A stretch of DNA of 26,679 nucleotides. Origin: a virus. Below the pieces are notes generated by a model that was not told the origin of the DNA, searched no databases, and saw nothing but the letters and a program-made list of their open reading frames with translations. The DNA lies in IMG/VR virus record IMGVR_UViG_3300026519_000056, positions 1 through 26,679 of that record. One strand, given 5' to 3'. The translations under genes and the position numbers were made by a program. Positions 1 to 6,378 of the stretch are shown here, piece by piece. How positions within the stretch are numbered: the stretch's first letter is position 1; each line of letters begins with the position of its first letter.

Positions 1-1682
1 GCAGTGAACCAGGCCAGGGCTGCCTCACGATGGTAGGCATTGTCCTCGACCCCGAGGTAGTCGATGAAAAAGGTCTCGACCCGCTCGATCCCATCCCATT
101 CCAGGCTCTCCAGCCGGTCGATCACCGGGTGGAAGGAATTGCACCTGGCCGCTGTCTCGACAGCCGCGGTAATGTCCAGCACGCTCGCATCCAGACCGTA
201 GCCGCCTTGTTCTTCCGGCGCGGCCAGGATCAGCTTGCGGTCGTATTCGTCGGCGTCCAGCCACTCGCGCCCGTTGAAGTGATCCTCGATCGGCACGCGC
301 GACAGGTCCAGCCCGGGGAAGTCCACCAGCTTTCGGGTGACGATCTTCCGGGTGAAGAGGTTGTAGGAGATGGTGCCCTTGAAGATCGGGTCGTGTTGGA
401 AAATCAGGTTGACGTTGTGGACGGTCTTGGCGACCGCTCCGGTCTCGGGGTGCACGACAAGGGCGGTGCGCCAGCTCTTCTTGCTCGGTTTATTCGAGTC
501 CCGAACAATCTCTCTAACTTCTCCCTCGCCCGGCTCGTCATCGTCGAACCGCCCGGCCGTGTTCTCGGTGTCGTCATCGAAACTGGCACGCCGCCCCTCC
601 AGCAGGGCCTCCTTGACCGCGGGATCACGGCCCGCGAACTCTACCATTGCCCGGTAGCTTGGCAGCTTGCCCGGCGAAGTGCCTTCGCGCACCGACTCGT
701 CGAGGTGGCCAAACTTGTGAATGCGCATCAGGTCCCAGGCGTTCGCTGCCCCCTCGATGGGGTCCGAACCATGGTGGGAATAAAGAAACAGCCCGTCATC
801 GTATGACACAGCCCCATTGGCGGCGGTGCCCGGGACATAGGTGTAGCGCGGATGGCCGTCTGTGCTGACACCGGACTCGTAAATGTCGGCAAGAAATTTG
901 GCGATCACCTCGTCCACTGTGTAGGTGCGGCACCATGCGCCGATGATCCCCGGTTTCTCGCGCGGGTCTTCCATCTTGCGGTTGGGGTCCGCTCCCCGGG
1001 CGGTCTTTTCGTCCGAGCGCATGGGCAGCTGGGTATGGTCGCGCCAGTCGCCCTCGAACGACTCAAGCATCGCGTCCACGTCCAGGATTTCGCCTTCGTT
1101 GCGTTCGCAGCGGTATTCCTGGTCGCGTGAACGCGACGGCATGTATGAGACTTGGGCGAAACGGTGCGAGACTACATCCACCGCGTCGATCGAGGCTTGC
1201 GGATCGGCGAACAGGCGCGCGGCCAAGATGCGGGTGAGCGCATTCGCCTCGTCATGGTCCACCGGTCGGGACAGAGGCATGTGGATGCGCCAGCGCGGAC
1301 TCTCCGGGCAATGCTTGCGGGTGGTGTGCCGCAGGAACTCATAGTCGCAGATCGGCGACAGACCCATCTCGATCTCGCCCACCTGGGCGGGCGTCACTGC
1401 GTCGAGATCGAAGGACAGTAGTGTGCGCTTGAGCATGTTCACCAAGCGACGCTTGCCGTCCTTGAAATGCGCCCCAACGATGAAGCCTGGAGCCGCCTTG
1501 CGGACGCCTTGTTCATCGACTGAAAGCTTGAGGTATTGGGCGAAGGTCAAACCCTCGTCCACCGACGGACGCTCGAATTTGCGGCAGAATTTTCGCCAGG
1601 TGATCGTGATGTTCTTGACCCGGCCGCGGTTTTCCTGCCCGGTCGAGATACGCAACTTGTGAAAATCGTTCTTGCCTGACAT
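1..1682 (-). CDS. AEP-type primase fused to VapE (virulence-associated E) helicase domain, C-terminus beyond window
   Basis: The minus-strand frame is open from ATG at 1682 to the window edge (560 codons, no stop), so the C-terminus is missing. Upstream, GGAGG about 5 bases before the ATG is a good ribosome binding site. An archaeo-eukaryotic primase-like N-terminus is visible: F-D-L-D with D92 and D94 (metal-binding motif I), a P-R-W-R segment at about 129-132, and Q177-V-S-Y-M-P182. A middle segment rich in Gly, Tyr and His (about 265-330) resembles the linker domain of phage primases. VapE-like sequence starts near residue 425, and W-D-G followed by E-R-V-E at about 535-545 is typical. The Walker A of the helicase should lie outside the window. 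Such proteins start or restart phage replication. It is transcribed away from the rest of the replication module, from the divergent gap at 2022-2171. Family assignment is by motif recognition. Confidence 0.85.
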   Translation of the reverse strand, partial: MSGKNDFHKLRISTGQENRGRVKNITITWRKFCRKFERPSVDEGLTFAQYLKLSVDEQGVRKAAPGFIVGAHFKDGKRRLVNMLKRTLLSFDLDAVTPAQVGEIEMGLSPICDYEFLRHTTRKHCPESPRWRIHMPLSRPVDHDEANALTRILAARLFADPQASIDAVDVVSHRFAQVSYMPSRSRDQEYRCERNEGEILDVDAMLESFEGDWRDHTQLPMRSDEKTARGADPNRKMEDPREKPGIIGAWCRTYTVDEVIAKFLADIYESGVSTDGHPRYTYVPGTAANGAVSYDDGLFLYSHHGSDPIEGAANAWDLMRIHKFGHLDESVREGTSPGKLPSYRAMVEFAGRDPAVKEALLEGRRASFDDDTENTAGRFDDDEPGEGEVREIVRDSNKPSKKSWRTALVVHPETGAVAKTVHNVNLIFQHDPIFKGTISYNLFTRKIVTRKLVDFPGLDLSRVPIEDHFNGREWLDADEYDRKLILAAPEEQGGYGLDASVLDITAAVETAARCNSFHPVIDRLESLEWDGIERVETFFIDYLGVEDNAYHREAALAWFT

Positions 1683-1715
1683 TCGCCCCTCCAGAATCAC
1701 GCCAGCCGAGCGCCG

Positions 1716-2021
1716 TCAGCAGGAGGCGGAGCCGTCGCTGTATTGCTTGAACTCGGGAAGCGCGAAGCGGATCAGGTTTTCCCAGTAGAGGGGCATCTCT
1801 GGGTGGCGGTCGTGCGAAAGCCGAAGGATTTCCAACGCCACACGAATCTTGAGTGAATCATGCCTGAGAGCCCGATAGACGGTTTCGTGGCTCAGGCCGA
1901 GGTCCTTGGCAAAGCCAGGCACGTCGAAGAACCCGCCAGGCGTTCGGTGATCCGGGAAGTATTCCATCAGCAGGTTGTAGAGGTCATTGTAGATGTGGAG
2001 CGGTTTTCCCTTGCCCGGCAT
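1716..2021 (-). CDS. small HTH-like protein, likely phage regulator
   Basis: A 101-residue protein with an ATG start. A central helix-turn-helix-like segment (about residues 37-60, G-F-A-K-D-L-G-L-S-H-E-T-V-Y-R-A-L) suggests DNA binding. The rest is short and rich in aromatic residues, and the protein ends in a cysteine. It lies 33 bp upstream of the primase-helicase gene on the same strand, so both are probably one transcript. It is the first gene right of the divergent control gap, where a Cro-like or replication-control role would fit; that role is inferred only from position. I do not recognise a named family. Confidence 0.7.
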   Translation of the reverse strand: MPGKGKPLHIYNDLYNLLMEYFPDHRTPGGFFDVPGFAKDLGLSHETVYRALRHDSLKIRVALEILRLSHDRHPEMPLYWENLIRFALPEFKQYSDGSASC

Positions 2022-2171
2022 GGCCTTACCCTTTCTGATGATTCTTTAGCTGATACGGCTATCATAATTACTTGTGTAGGGAAATATCACTTTTCAGTTG
2101 AAGCTACCATATATTGTGCGTTAGAAGGGCCGCATCGGAAGATTCGCCAAGACAAATGAGAGGAGCACCAC
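2022..2171. promoter_or_regulatory. divergent control region with two candidate promoters
   Basis: This AT-rich gap of 150 bp separates the minus-strand primase unit from the plus-strand early unit. On the minus strand, TATGAT (2061-2066) is a good -10 candidate. On the plus strand, TATATT (2110-2115) is a -10 candidate. The dyad at 2086-2102 lies where both -35 regions would fall, so one bound regulator could block both promoters. AGGAG lies just before the ATG at 2172. No transcript data are available; the promoters are judged by eye. Confidence 0.5.
2086..2102. promoter_or_regulatory. putative operator dyad O1 (ATCACT-N5-GTTGAA)
   Basis: Degenerate 17-bp dyad of the family TTCA[A/C]C-N5-G[T/G]TGA[A/T]. 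The 20 bases at 2083-2102 match the reverse complement of 15785-15804 at 19 of 20 positions, which ties two distant sites together. It lies between the two divergent -10 candidates. Confidence 0.55.
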
Positions 2172-2699
2172 ATGAGCCTGGAAGCTGCGATTGCGGAACT
2201 CACGGCCGCAGTCAGGGAAAACACCGAAGTTCACGCGAAGTTCGCAGAGATTGCCCGGACTGCATCGAAGTCGGCACAGCCCAAGAAAGCCGTCGATGAC
2301 GAAGCGTCTGAGGAGGCCAAGGCCGAGAAAAGCGAACCTCAGAAGAAGGCCGCATCGAAAAAGGCGGCTGCAAAAAAGAACGGAACCGCTCGGAAGCGGA
2401 AGCCGGTTGCGGTCAGGGGCGCGGTGGATGAGAGCGCAATTCGCCAGATTGCCCGGGCCTACCTCGACGGCGAAGACGAGGACGAACGCGAAGCGAAGAA
2501 GAAGAATGTGAGCGCGGCGTTCGAGCATCTCGGCGTGAAGAAGCTCAGCGACCTCGAAGACGACACCGAGCGGGCGAAACTGGCAGCCTATATCGCCCAT
2601 TGGGAGGCCGGGGCCAATCTCGGCTTCGACGCCATCGACGACCTCGTAGCCGAAGCTGCGGGGGACGATGACGAGGACATGGACGAAATGCTCGACTGA
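2172..2699 (+). CDS. early phage protein, Lys/Ala-rich middle with acidic C-terminal tail, function unknown
   Basis: A 175-residue protein with ATG and a good AGGAG site. It has a short N-terminal helix (1-35), then a histone H1-like Lys/Ala-rich stretch (about 38-78). A helical, Glu/Asp/Lys-rich domain follows (about 82-155), and the tail is strongly acidic and ends D-E-M-L-D. The split charge suggests nucleic acid contact in the middle and a protein-binding tail. The single-stranded DNA-binding protein at 4688-5278 ends in a similar acidic tail closing with L-L-D. It is the first gene of the plus-strand early unit. I do not recognise a family; a role in DNA organisation or replication is inference from composition and position. 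Confidence 0.75.
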   Translation: MSLEAAIAELTAAVRENTEVHAKFAEIARTASKSAQPKKAVDDEASEEAKAEKSEPQKKAASKKAAAKKNGTARKRKPVAVRGAVDESAIRQIARAYLDGEDEDEREAKKKNVSAAFEHLGVKKLSDLEDDTERAKLAAYIAHWEAGANLGFDAIDDLVAEAAGDDDEDMDEMLD

Positions 2700-2709
2700 C
2701 GAGCGCCTT

Positions 2710-2761
2710 GCGCGGGCACCCTACCCACACCTCTTCCTCCCTGAAACCGGGGTGCCCGCGC
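2710..2761 (+). other. 12-bp perfect inverted repeat with 28-nt pyrimidine-rich loop
   Basis: GCGCGGGCACCC (2710-2721) is the exact reverse complement of 2750-2761. It lies in the 83-bp gap between two early genes. No T-run follows, so it is not a canonical intrinsic terminator; an RNA processing, stability or attenuation element is possible. The hairpin at 5286-5323 is similar in placement, and its loop also contains a C-A-C-A-C/C-T-C-T stretch. Confidence 0.6.
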
Positions 2762-2782
2762 ACCAGCGCATCGAGACACAAG

Positions 2783-3478
2783 ATGAAACTCGTTGACACG
2801 AACCCGAAGACCCGTTTCGGAATGGCCAAGCCGGGCGTTGCAGACGTCCCGCCCGTAGCGCTGATCCATCTTGGACTTGCCATGCGTGACGGGGCGCAGA
2901 AATACGGCAGGGTCAACTACCGGGAGCATCCGGTGACGGCCTCCGTTTACTACGAAGCCGCTATGAGGCATCTGATGGCTTGGTGGGATGGCGAGGATAG
3001 CGCCGAGGATTCCGGCGTGCACCATCTCGGCCACGTCATGGCCTGCTGTGCCATTCTCCTAGACACCGAGGCGCAAGGGACCCTGAATGACGACCGCCCG
3101 AAACCGACCGGGCGCTTCGCCGAACTCATCGCGCAACTCACGGCCCCGATGAACGGGGCGGAAGGCGATCATTGGGCTTCCAGCATCGTCGATTCCCCTG
3201 CTGAGGCCTCGATGCTCGACCGAATTCTCGGCGGCTCTGAGGAACAGCGCGGCAACGAAGATGAGGACAAATGGGAAGAACCCGGCATTGATGAGTGTGT
3301 GAACGCGGTAAACCAGTGGCTCAACGATGCACAGAACCATGCTGAGGAAATCCGCCGGTCGAGCCTGCTGCATGACTGGCTGAACGAGAACGATGCGGCC
3401 TCGGTTTCCGACCTTGGAGAACCCTATCAGCGTGTGCTGTTCGCAAACTGGCTACGCCACCAAGGGGGGCGCATCTGA
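2783..3478 (+). CDS. dATP/dGTP pyrophosphohydrolase-like protein (DUF5664/MazG-related all-alpha fold)
   Basis: Start chosen at ATG 2783 because [13 protein letters not shown] opens the conserved domain. An in-frame TTG at 2708 would add 25 residues translated from the hairpin region, and this is unlikely. Residues 11-90 carry the family pattern: Gly-Ala-x-Lys-Tyr-Gly (37-42), E58, R62-H63, W67, G70-E71, E75-D76-S77-G78 and H80-H81, which are likely metal and substrate ligands. Relatives include phage MazZ, which hydrolyses purine dNTPs in Z-genome phages, but the family is much wider. The C-terminal half (about 100-231) is acidic, unrecognised and probably a separate domain. The protein probably adjusts nucleotide pools during replication. 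Its stop overlaps the next start (TGATG). No adenylosuccinate synthetase-like purZ is present in this window. Confidence 0.75.
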   Translation: MKLVDTNPKTRFGMAKPGVADVPPVALIHLGLAMRDGAQKYGRVNYREHPVTASVYYEAAMRHLMAWWDGEDSAEDSGVHHLGHVMACCAILLDTEAQGTLNDDRPKPTGRFAELIAQLTAPMNGAEGDHWASSIVDSPAEASMLDRILGGSEEQRGNEDEDKWEEPGIDECVNAVNQWLNDAQNHAEEIRRSSLLHDWLNENDAASVSDLGEPYQRVLFANWLRHQGGRI

Positions 3479-4632
3479 TGCCCTCGGCGCACGCCAGGCT
3501 TTCTCCTTCTGCCGCACACCGTTGGCTCCGCTGCCCGGGATCGGTGGGCTTGTGCGAAACACTCGGAGAGGACCGCAGCAGCGAGTTCGCCGCCGAGGGG
3601 ACAGTGGCCCATCATATCCGGGAATCCTGTCTGGCCTTCGGCTTCGAGCCAGAGGAATTTCTCGGCCAAACCATCAAGGCCGACGGGTTCGAGTTCGAAG
3701 TTACGGAAGAGATGGTCGAGGCGCTGCGCCCAGGGATCGAGTGGGTTCGTGAACGCCCCGGGCGCGTCGTGAACGAGATGCGCGTCTCATTCGACCGCTG
3801 GCTACCGGGGCAGTTCGGAACGCTGGACGTGGGGATCATCTCAGACGACCTCATCACCATTAACGACCTGAAATACGGCGCAGGCGTCCCCGTCTCGCCC
3901 GAGCACAACGAGCAGCTTATGACCTACGCGCTCGGGTTCTGGGATAATGTCGCCCGGTTCGAGACCGACGCGACCGAGTTCCTCCTTGTCATCGACCAAC
4001 CCCGGGCGCAGGGCGGCGGCGGGGAGTGGCAGGTATCGCTCGACGAGTTGCTGGAATTCGGCACAACCCTTGAGGCGGGATACGAGGCCGTTCACAGCGA
4101 CGATCCAGCCCTCAACGCCGGGGAAAAGCAGTGCCGCTTCTGCCCCGCGAAAGGCATCTGCCCGGAACTGGCCCGCTTCAATCTGGAACTCATGGGCTCC
4201 AAGTTCGACGATCTGGACGGTGACGAACTCCAGCTGAACGATGCCGACACCATGACCCCTGACAGGCTGGCGAAGGTTGTGCTGAACTCCGACATGATCC
4301 GTCGGTGGCTCGATTCCGTGCACGCCAAGGTGCTCGCCGACACCCTGTCAGGCAACCCGCCGCCAGGCATCAAGGCGGTCAGGGGCCGCAGGGGAGTCAA
4401 GAAATGGATCGACGAGAAGGCGGCAGAGGAATTCCTGTCGAAGTCCCTCGGCCCGTCAGAGATGTTCCACCCGAAGAAGCTTATCTCGCCCGCGCAGGCC
4501 GAGAAAAAACTACCCCCCGACAAATCCGAGCGCCTCGAACGCTTCTGGACGCAAGCGGAAGGAAAACCCGTCCTGGTTCCCGAGGACGACAAGCGCCCCG
4601 CAATCAGCCAGGCAGACAAGTTCGACGACTAG
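3478..4632 (+). CDS. DUF2800 protein, Cas4/RecB-like PD-(D/E)XK nuclease
   Basis: A 384-residue phage protein of the DUF2800 type. The N-terminus has the family start ([10 protein letters not shown], with C19 and C26). The nuclease core shows G-T-L-D117 and D130-L-K132, the D...DxK pattern of PD-(D/E)XK enzymes. A cysteine cluster C219-x2-C222-x5-C228 with an N-terminal Cys fits a Cas4-like Fe-S site. The C-terminal about 120 residues resemble the rest of the family, with no separate domain recognised. It probably processes DNA ends during phage recombination or replication. It is translationally coupled to the upstream gene and precedes the DUF2815 gene, its usual partner in phage replication cassettes. 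Confidence 0.85.
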   Translation: MPSAHARLSPSAAHRWLRCPGSVGLCETLGEDRSSEFAAEGTVAHHIRESCLAFGFEPEEFLGQTIKADGFEFEVTEEMVEALRPGIEWVRERPGRVVNEMRVSFDRWLPGQFGTLDVGIISDDLITINDLKYGAGVPVSPEHNEQLMTYALGFWDNVARFETDATEFLLVIDQPRAQGGGGEWQVSLDELLEFGTTLEAGYEAVHSDDPALNAGEKQCRFCPAKGICPELARFNLELMGSKFDDLDGDELQLNDADTMTPDRLAKVVLNSDMIRRWLDSVHAKVLADTLSGNPPPGIKAVRGRRGVKKWIDEKAAEEFLSKSLGPSEMFHPKKLISPAQAEKKLPPDKSERLERFWTQAEGKPVLVPEDDKRPAISQADKFDD

Positions 4633-4645
4633 CCATGCCCGGATA

Positions 4646-4662
4646 TTCACCAAAAACGTAAA
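4646..4662. promoter_or_regulatory. weak putative operator dyad O2 (TTCACC-N5-CGTAAA)
   Basis: The left half-site TTCACC is perfect, but the right half matches GGTGAA at only 4 of 6. It lies in the 55-bp leader of the ssDNA-binding protein gene, and a further half-site TCAAC is at 4666-4670. This is the weakest member of the dyad family and may be only a half-site. Confidence 0.3.
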
Positions 4663-4687
4663 CCGTCAACCGAAGAAAGGAAACGAC

Positions 4688-5278
4688 ATGGCAACCGAGA
4701 AAGACCCCCGCGAGGTTTACCTCAAGAACGTCCGGCTTTCTTACCCGCATCTGACCGAAAAGCAGAAGGCGACCGAGGACGCGACACCGAAGTATTCGGC
4801 GGCCTTCCTGATCGACCCCTCGACCAAGGTCGGAAGGCAGAACATCAAGCGCATCAAGGCGGCGATGGCGGCAGCCGAGGAACAGGCGTTCAAGAAGACC
4901 GGCCTGCGCTACAAGGATGACCGCATCTGCTTCAAGGACGGCAACGAGTGCTACAATCAGAACGGCGACGTGAAGGACGGCTACGAGGACATGATGGTCC
5001 TCCGGGCCTCCAACCCCAACCCGATCACCCTGCTGCACCGCAACAAGAAGACCGTCGATCCCGACAATTCGCCCTTCTACGGCGGCTGCTATGTCGAGGC
5101 CATTGTCCGGCTCTACGGCACCAAGAAGGGCGGCGCCCCCGGCCTGTTTGCGAGCCTGGAAGCCGTGCGTTTCTGGGAGGATGGCGAGCACTTCGGCAGC
5201 CCGCCCGTGGGTGCCGACGCTTTCGATGACGACGACGAGGAGGACGATTTCGACGAAGACGACGACCTCCTCGACTGA
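4688..5278 (+). CDS. DUF2815 family single-stranded DNA-binding protein (T7 gp2.5-like)
   Basis: A 196-residue protein with ATG and an AAGGAAA-type site just upstream. The N-terminal V-x-L-K-N-V-R-L-S-Y-P opening, the central Y-K-D segment and the G-G-C-Y-V-E-A-I-V-R-L-Y strand (about 135-146) are typical of DUF2815 proteins, which are OB-fold ssDNA-binding proteins related to T7 gp2.5. The last about 20 residues are almost all Asp/Glu and end in L-L-D, the expected C-terminal tail that contacts polymerase and helicase partners. It would coat single strands during replication and recombination. It is flanked by the DUF2800 nuclease and the methyltransferase/polymerase genes, with hairpins in the gaps. 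Confidence 0.88.
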   Translation: MATEKDPREVYLKNVRLSYPHLTEKQKATEDATPKYSAAFLIDPSTKVGRQNIKRIKAAMAAAEEQAFKKTGLRYKDDRICFKDGNECYNQNGDVKDGYEDMMVLRASNPNPITLLHRNKKTVDPDNSPFYGGCYVEAIVRLYGTKKGGAPGLFASLEAVRFWEDGEHFGSPPVGADAFDDDDEEDDFDEDDDLLD

Positions 5279-5285
5279 CCGGAAC

Positions 5286-5323
5286 GGGCGCGGTTTGCCA
5301 CCACTCACACTCTGACCGCGCCC
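5286..5323 (+). other. 9-bp perfect inverted repeat after the SSB gene
   Basis: GGGCGCGGT (5286-5294) pairs exactly with 5315-5323, with a 20-nt loop that is mostly C, A and T. It lies in the 74-bp gap before the methyltransferase gene. No T-run follows. It could modulate read-through or protect the abundant SSB message; compare the hairpin at 2710-2761. Confidence 0.55.
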
Positions 5324-5352
5324 ACTATCCCCCGCGAGGCGCCGGACGACCG

Positions 5353-6378
5353 ATGACGGCCTACTACAACGAGAATGATCCAGAGGCAGCAGCCGTCCTG
5401 CGGGAGTTGATCAAGGTCGGCCTCATCGCACAGGGCGAGGTCGATGACCGCAGCATTCGGGAGGTCGATCCGAGAGACCTCGCGGGGTTCACCCAATGTC
5501 ATTTCTTCGCGGGGATCGGCGTCTGGAGCTACGCCTTGCGTCTGGCAGACTGGCCGGACGACAGCCCTGCCTGGACCGGCTCATGCCCGTGCCAGCCTTT
5601 TTCATCCGCCGGAAAACGCAAGGGAACCGAAGATGACCGCCACCTTTGGCCCGTATGGTTCGACCTCATCCGAGAGTGCCAGCCTGTCGTCGTATTTGGC
5701 GAACAGGTTGCGTCGAAGGACGGCCTCGGTTGGCTCGACCTTGTATCGGCTGACCTGGAAGCAGCGGACTACGCCCTCGGGACGACCGATCTTTGCGCTG
5801 CGGGCGTCGGTGCACCGCATATCCGCCAGCGGCTCTTTTTCGGGGCCTACCATCGCCGATCTGCCCTGCCGGGGCTGGGCCACCACGACCGCGCGGGATG
5901 GCTCTCGCGGAACGCTGCCGCCCCGACCGACCGACGCGGGAGTTCCGCTGGATCAGATGGCCGCGCTGGCGGGCTGGGTCACGGCGTCGGCGCGGGACTG
6001 GAAGGACACGCCCGGCATGGCGACGGAGGCGGTGAACCCGGACGGATCGAAGCGAAAGCGAGTGGATCAGCTGCCCCGACAGGCGCTGCTGGCCCTGGGC
6101 ACCCCGGTCCGACGAACGGCTTCTGGAGAGATGCTGACTGGCTCCTCTGCCGGGATGGAAGGTGGCGCCCCGTTGAACCCGGAACATTCCCGCTGGCTAA
6201 TGGGTCTCCCGCCCGCGTGGGGCTTTTGCGCTGCTATGGCAATGCAATCGTTCCCGAGGTCGCAAAGGCGTTCATCTGTGATTTCCGGGACGCCTTCCAT
6301 GCGCTCAAGGACACCGACGCCTTCCTCGAAGGTTACGGTGAAAGAGCTTCTGAGCTAGAGGCCCGCGATGCCGATTGA
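5353..6378 (+). CDS. dcm: phage C5-cytosine DNA methyltransferase
   Basis: A 341-residue protein. Motif I is F52-A-G-I-G56, motif IV is P79-C80-Q-P-F-S84 with C80 the catalytic nucleophile, motif VIII is R158-Q-R160, and motif X is G296-N-A-I. The motif VI triplet is E117-Q118-V119 rather than the textbook E-N-V, a form I associate with phage members of the family. The target recognition region lies between motifs VIII and X (about 165-250) and in this frame is Gly/Arg/Ala-rich and poorly structured. Over 5860-6100 another frame has better third-position GC (see 5633-6358). The C-terminus, W-R-P-V-E-P-G-T-F-P-L-A and beyond, again looks authentic. It likely protects phage DNA from host restriction. 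No partner restriction enzyme is visible. The gene overlaps the polymerase start by 11 bp. Confidence 0.85.
   Translation: MTAYYNENDPEAAAVLRELIKVGLIAQGEVDDRSIREVDPRDLAGFTQCHFFAGIGVWSYALRLADWPDDSPAWTGSCPCQPFSSAGKRKGTEDDRHLWPVWFDLIRECQPVVVFGEQVASKDGLGWLDLVSADLEAADYALGTTDLCAAGVGAPHIRQRLFFGAYHRRSALPGLGHHDRAGWLSRNAAAPTDRRGSSAGSDGRAGGLGHGVGAGLEGHARHGDGGGEPGRIEAKASGSAAPTGAAGPGHPGPTNGFWRDADWLLCRDGRWRPVEPGTFPLANGSPARVGLLRCYGNAIVPEVAKAFICDFRDAFHALKDTDAFLEGYGERASELEARDAD
5633..6358 (+). CDS. putative overprinted ORF within dcm (+1 frame)
   Basis: A 241-codon frame lies wholly inside the methyltransferase gene. ATG 5633 is preceded at 7 bp by AAGGGA (5620-5625). The product contains L-T-W-K-Q-R-T-T-P-S-G-R, A-L-R-A-S, G-W-A-T-T-T-A-R-D, A-R-D-W-K-D-T-P-G-M, D-Q-L-P-R-Q-A and L-N-P-E-H-S-R-W-L-M-G, a pattern I recall from many phage proteins annotated as methyltransferase-related. 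Third codon positions are very GC-rich between about 5860 and 6100, more so than in the methyltransferase frame. Either both frames are translated, or the recognition domain was moved out of frame by two compensating shifts, or frame 2 is a shadow of conserved frame 1. Function unknown. Confidence 0.4.
   Translation: MTATFGPYGSTSSESASLSSYLANRLRRRTASVGSTLYRLTWKQRTTPSGRPIFALRASVHRISASGSFSGPTIADLPCRGWATTTARDGSRGTLPPRPTDAGVPLDQMAALAGWVTASARDWKDTPGMATEAVNPDGSKRKRVDQLPRQALLALGTPVRRTASGEMLTGSSAGMEGGAPLNPEHSRWLMGLPPAWGFCAAMAMQSFPRSQRRSSVISGTPSMRSRTPTPSSKVTVKELLS

Noticed and set aside
2708-2782. Upstream TTG start for the pyrophosphohydrolase-like gene
   Set aside because: The added residues come from the hairpin region and lack family similarity. 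ATG 2783 opens the conserved domain.
5353-6378. A restriction-modification system
   Set aside because: No restriction endonuclease gene is adjacent. The methyltransferase is an orphan within a replication cassette.
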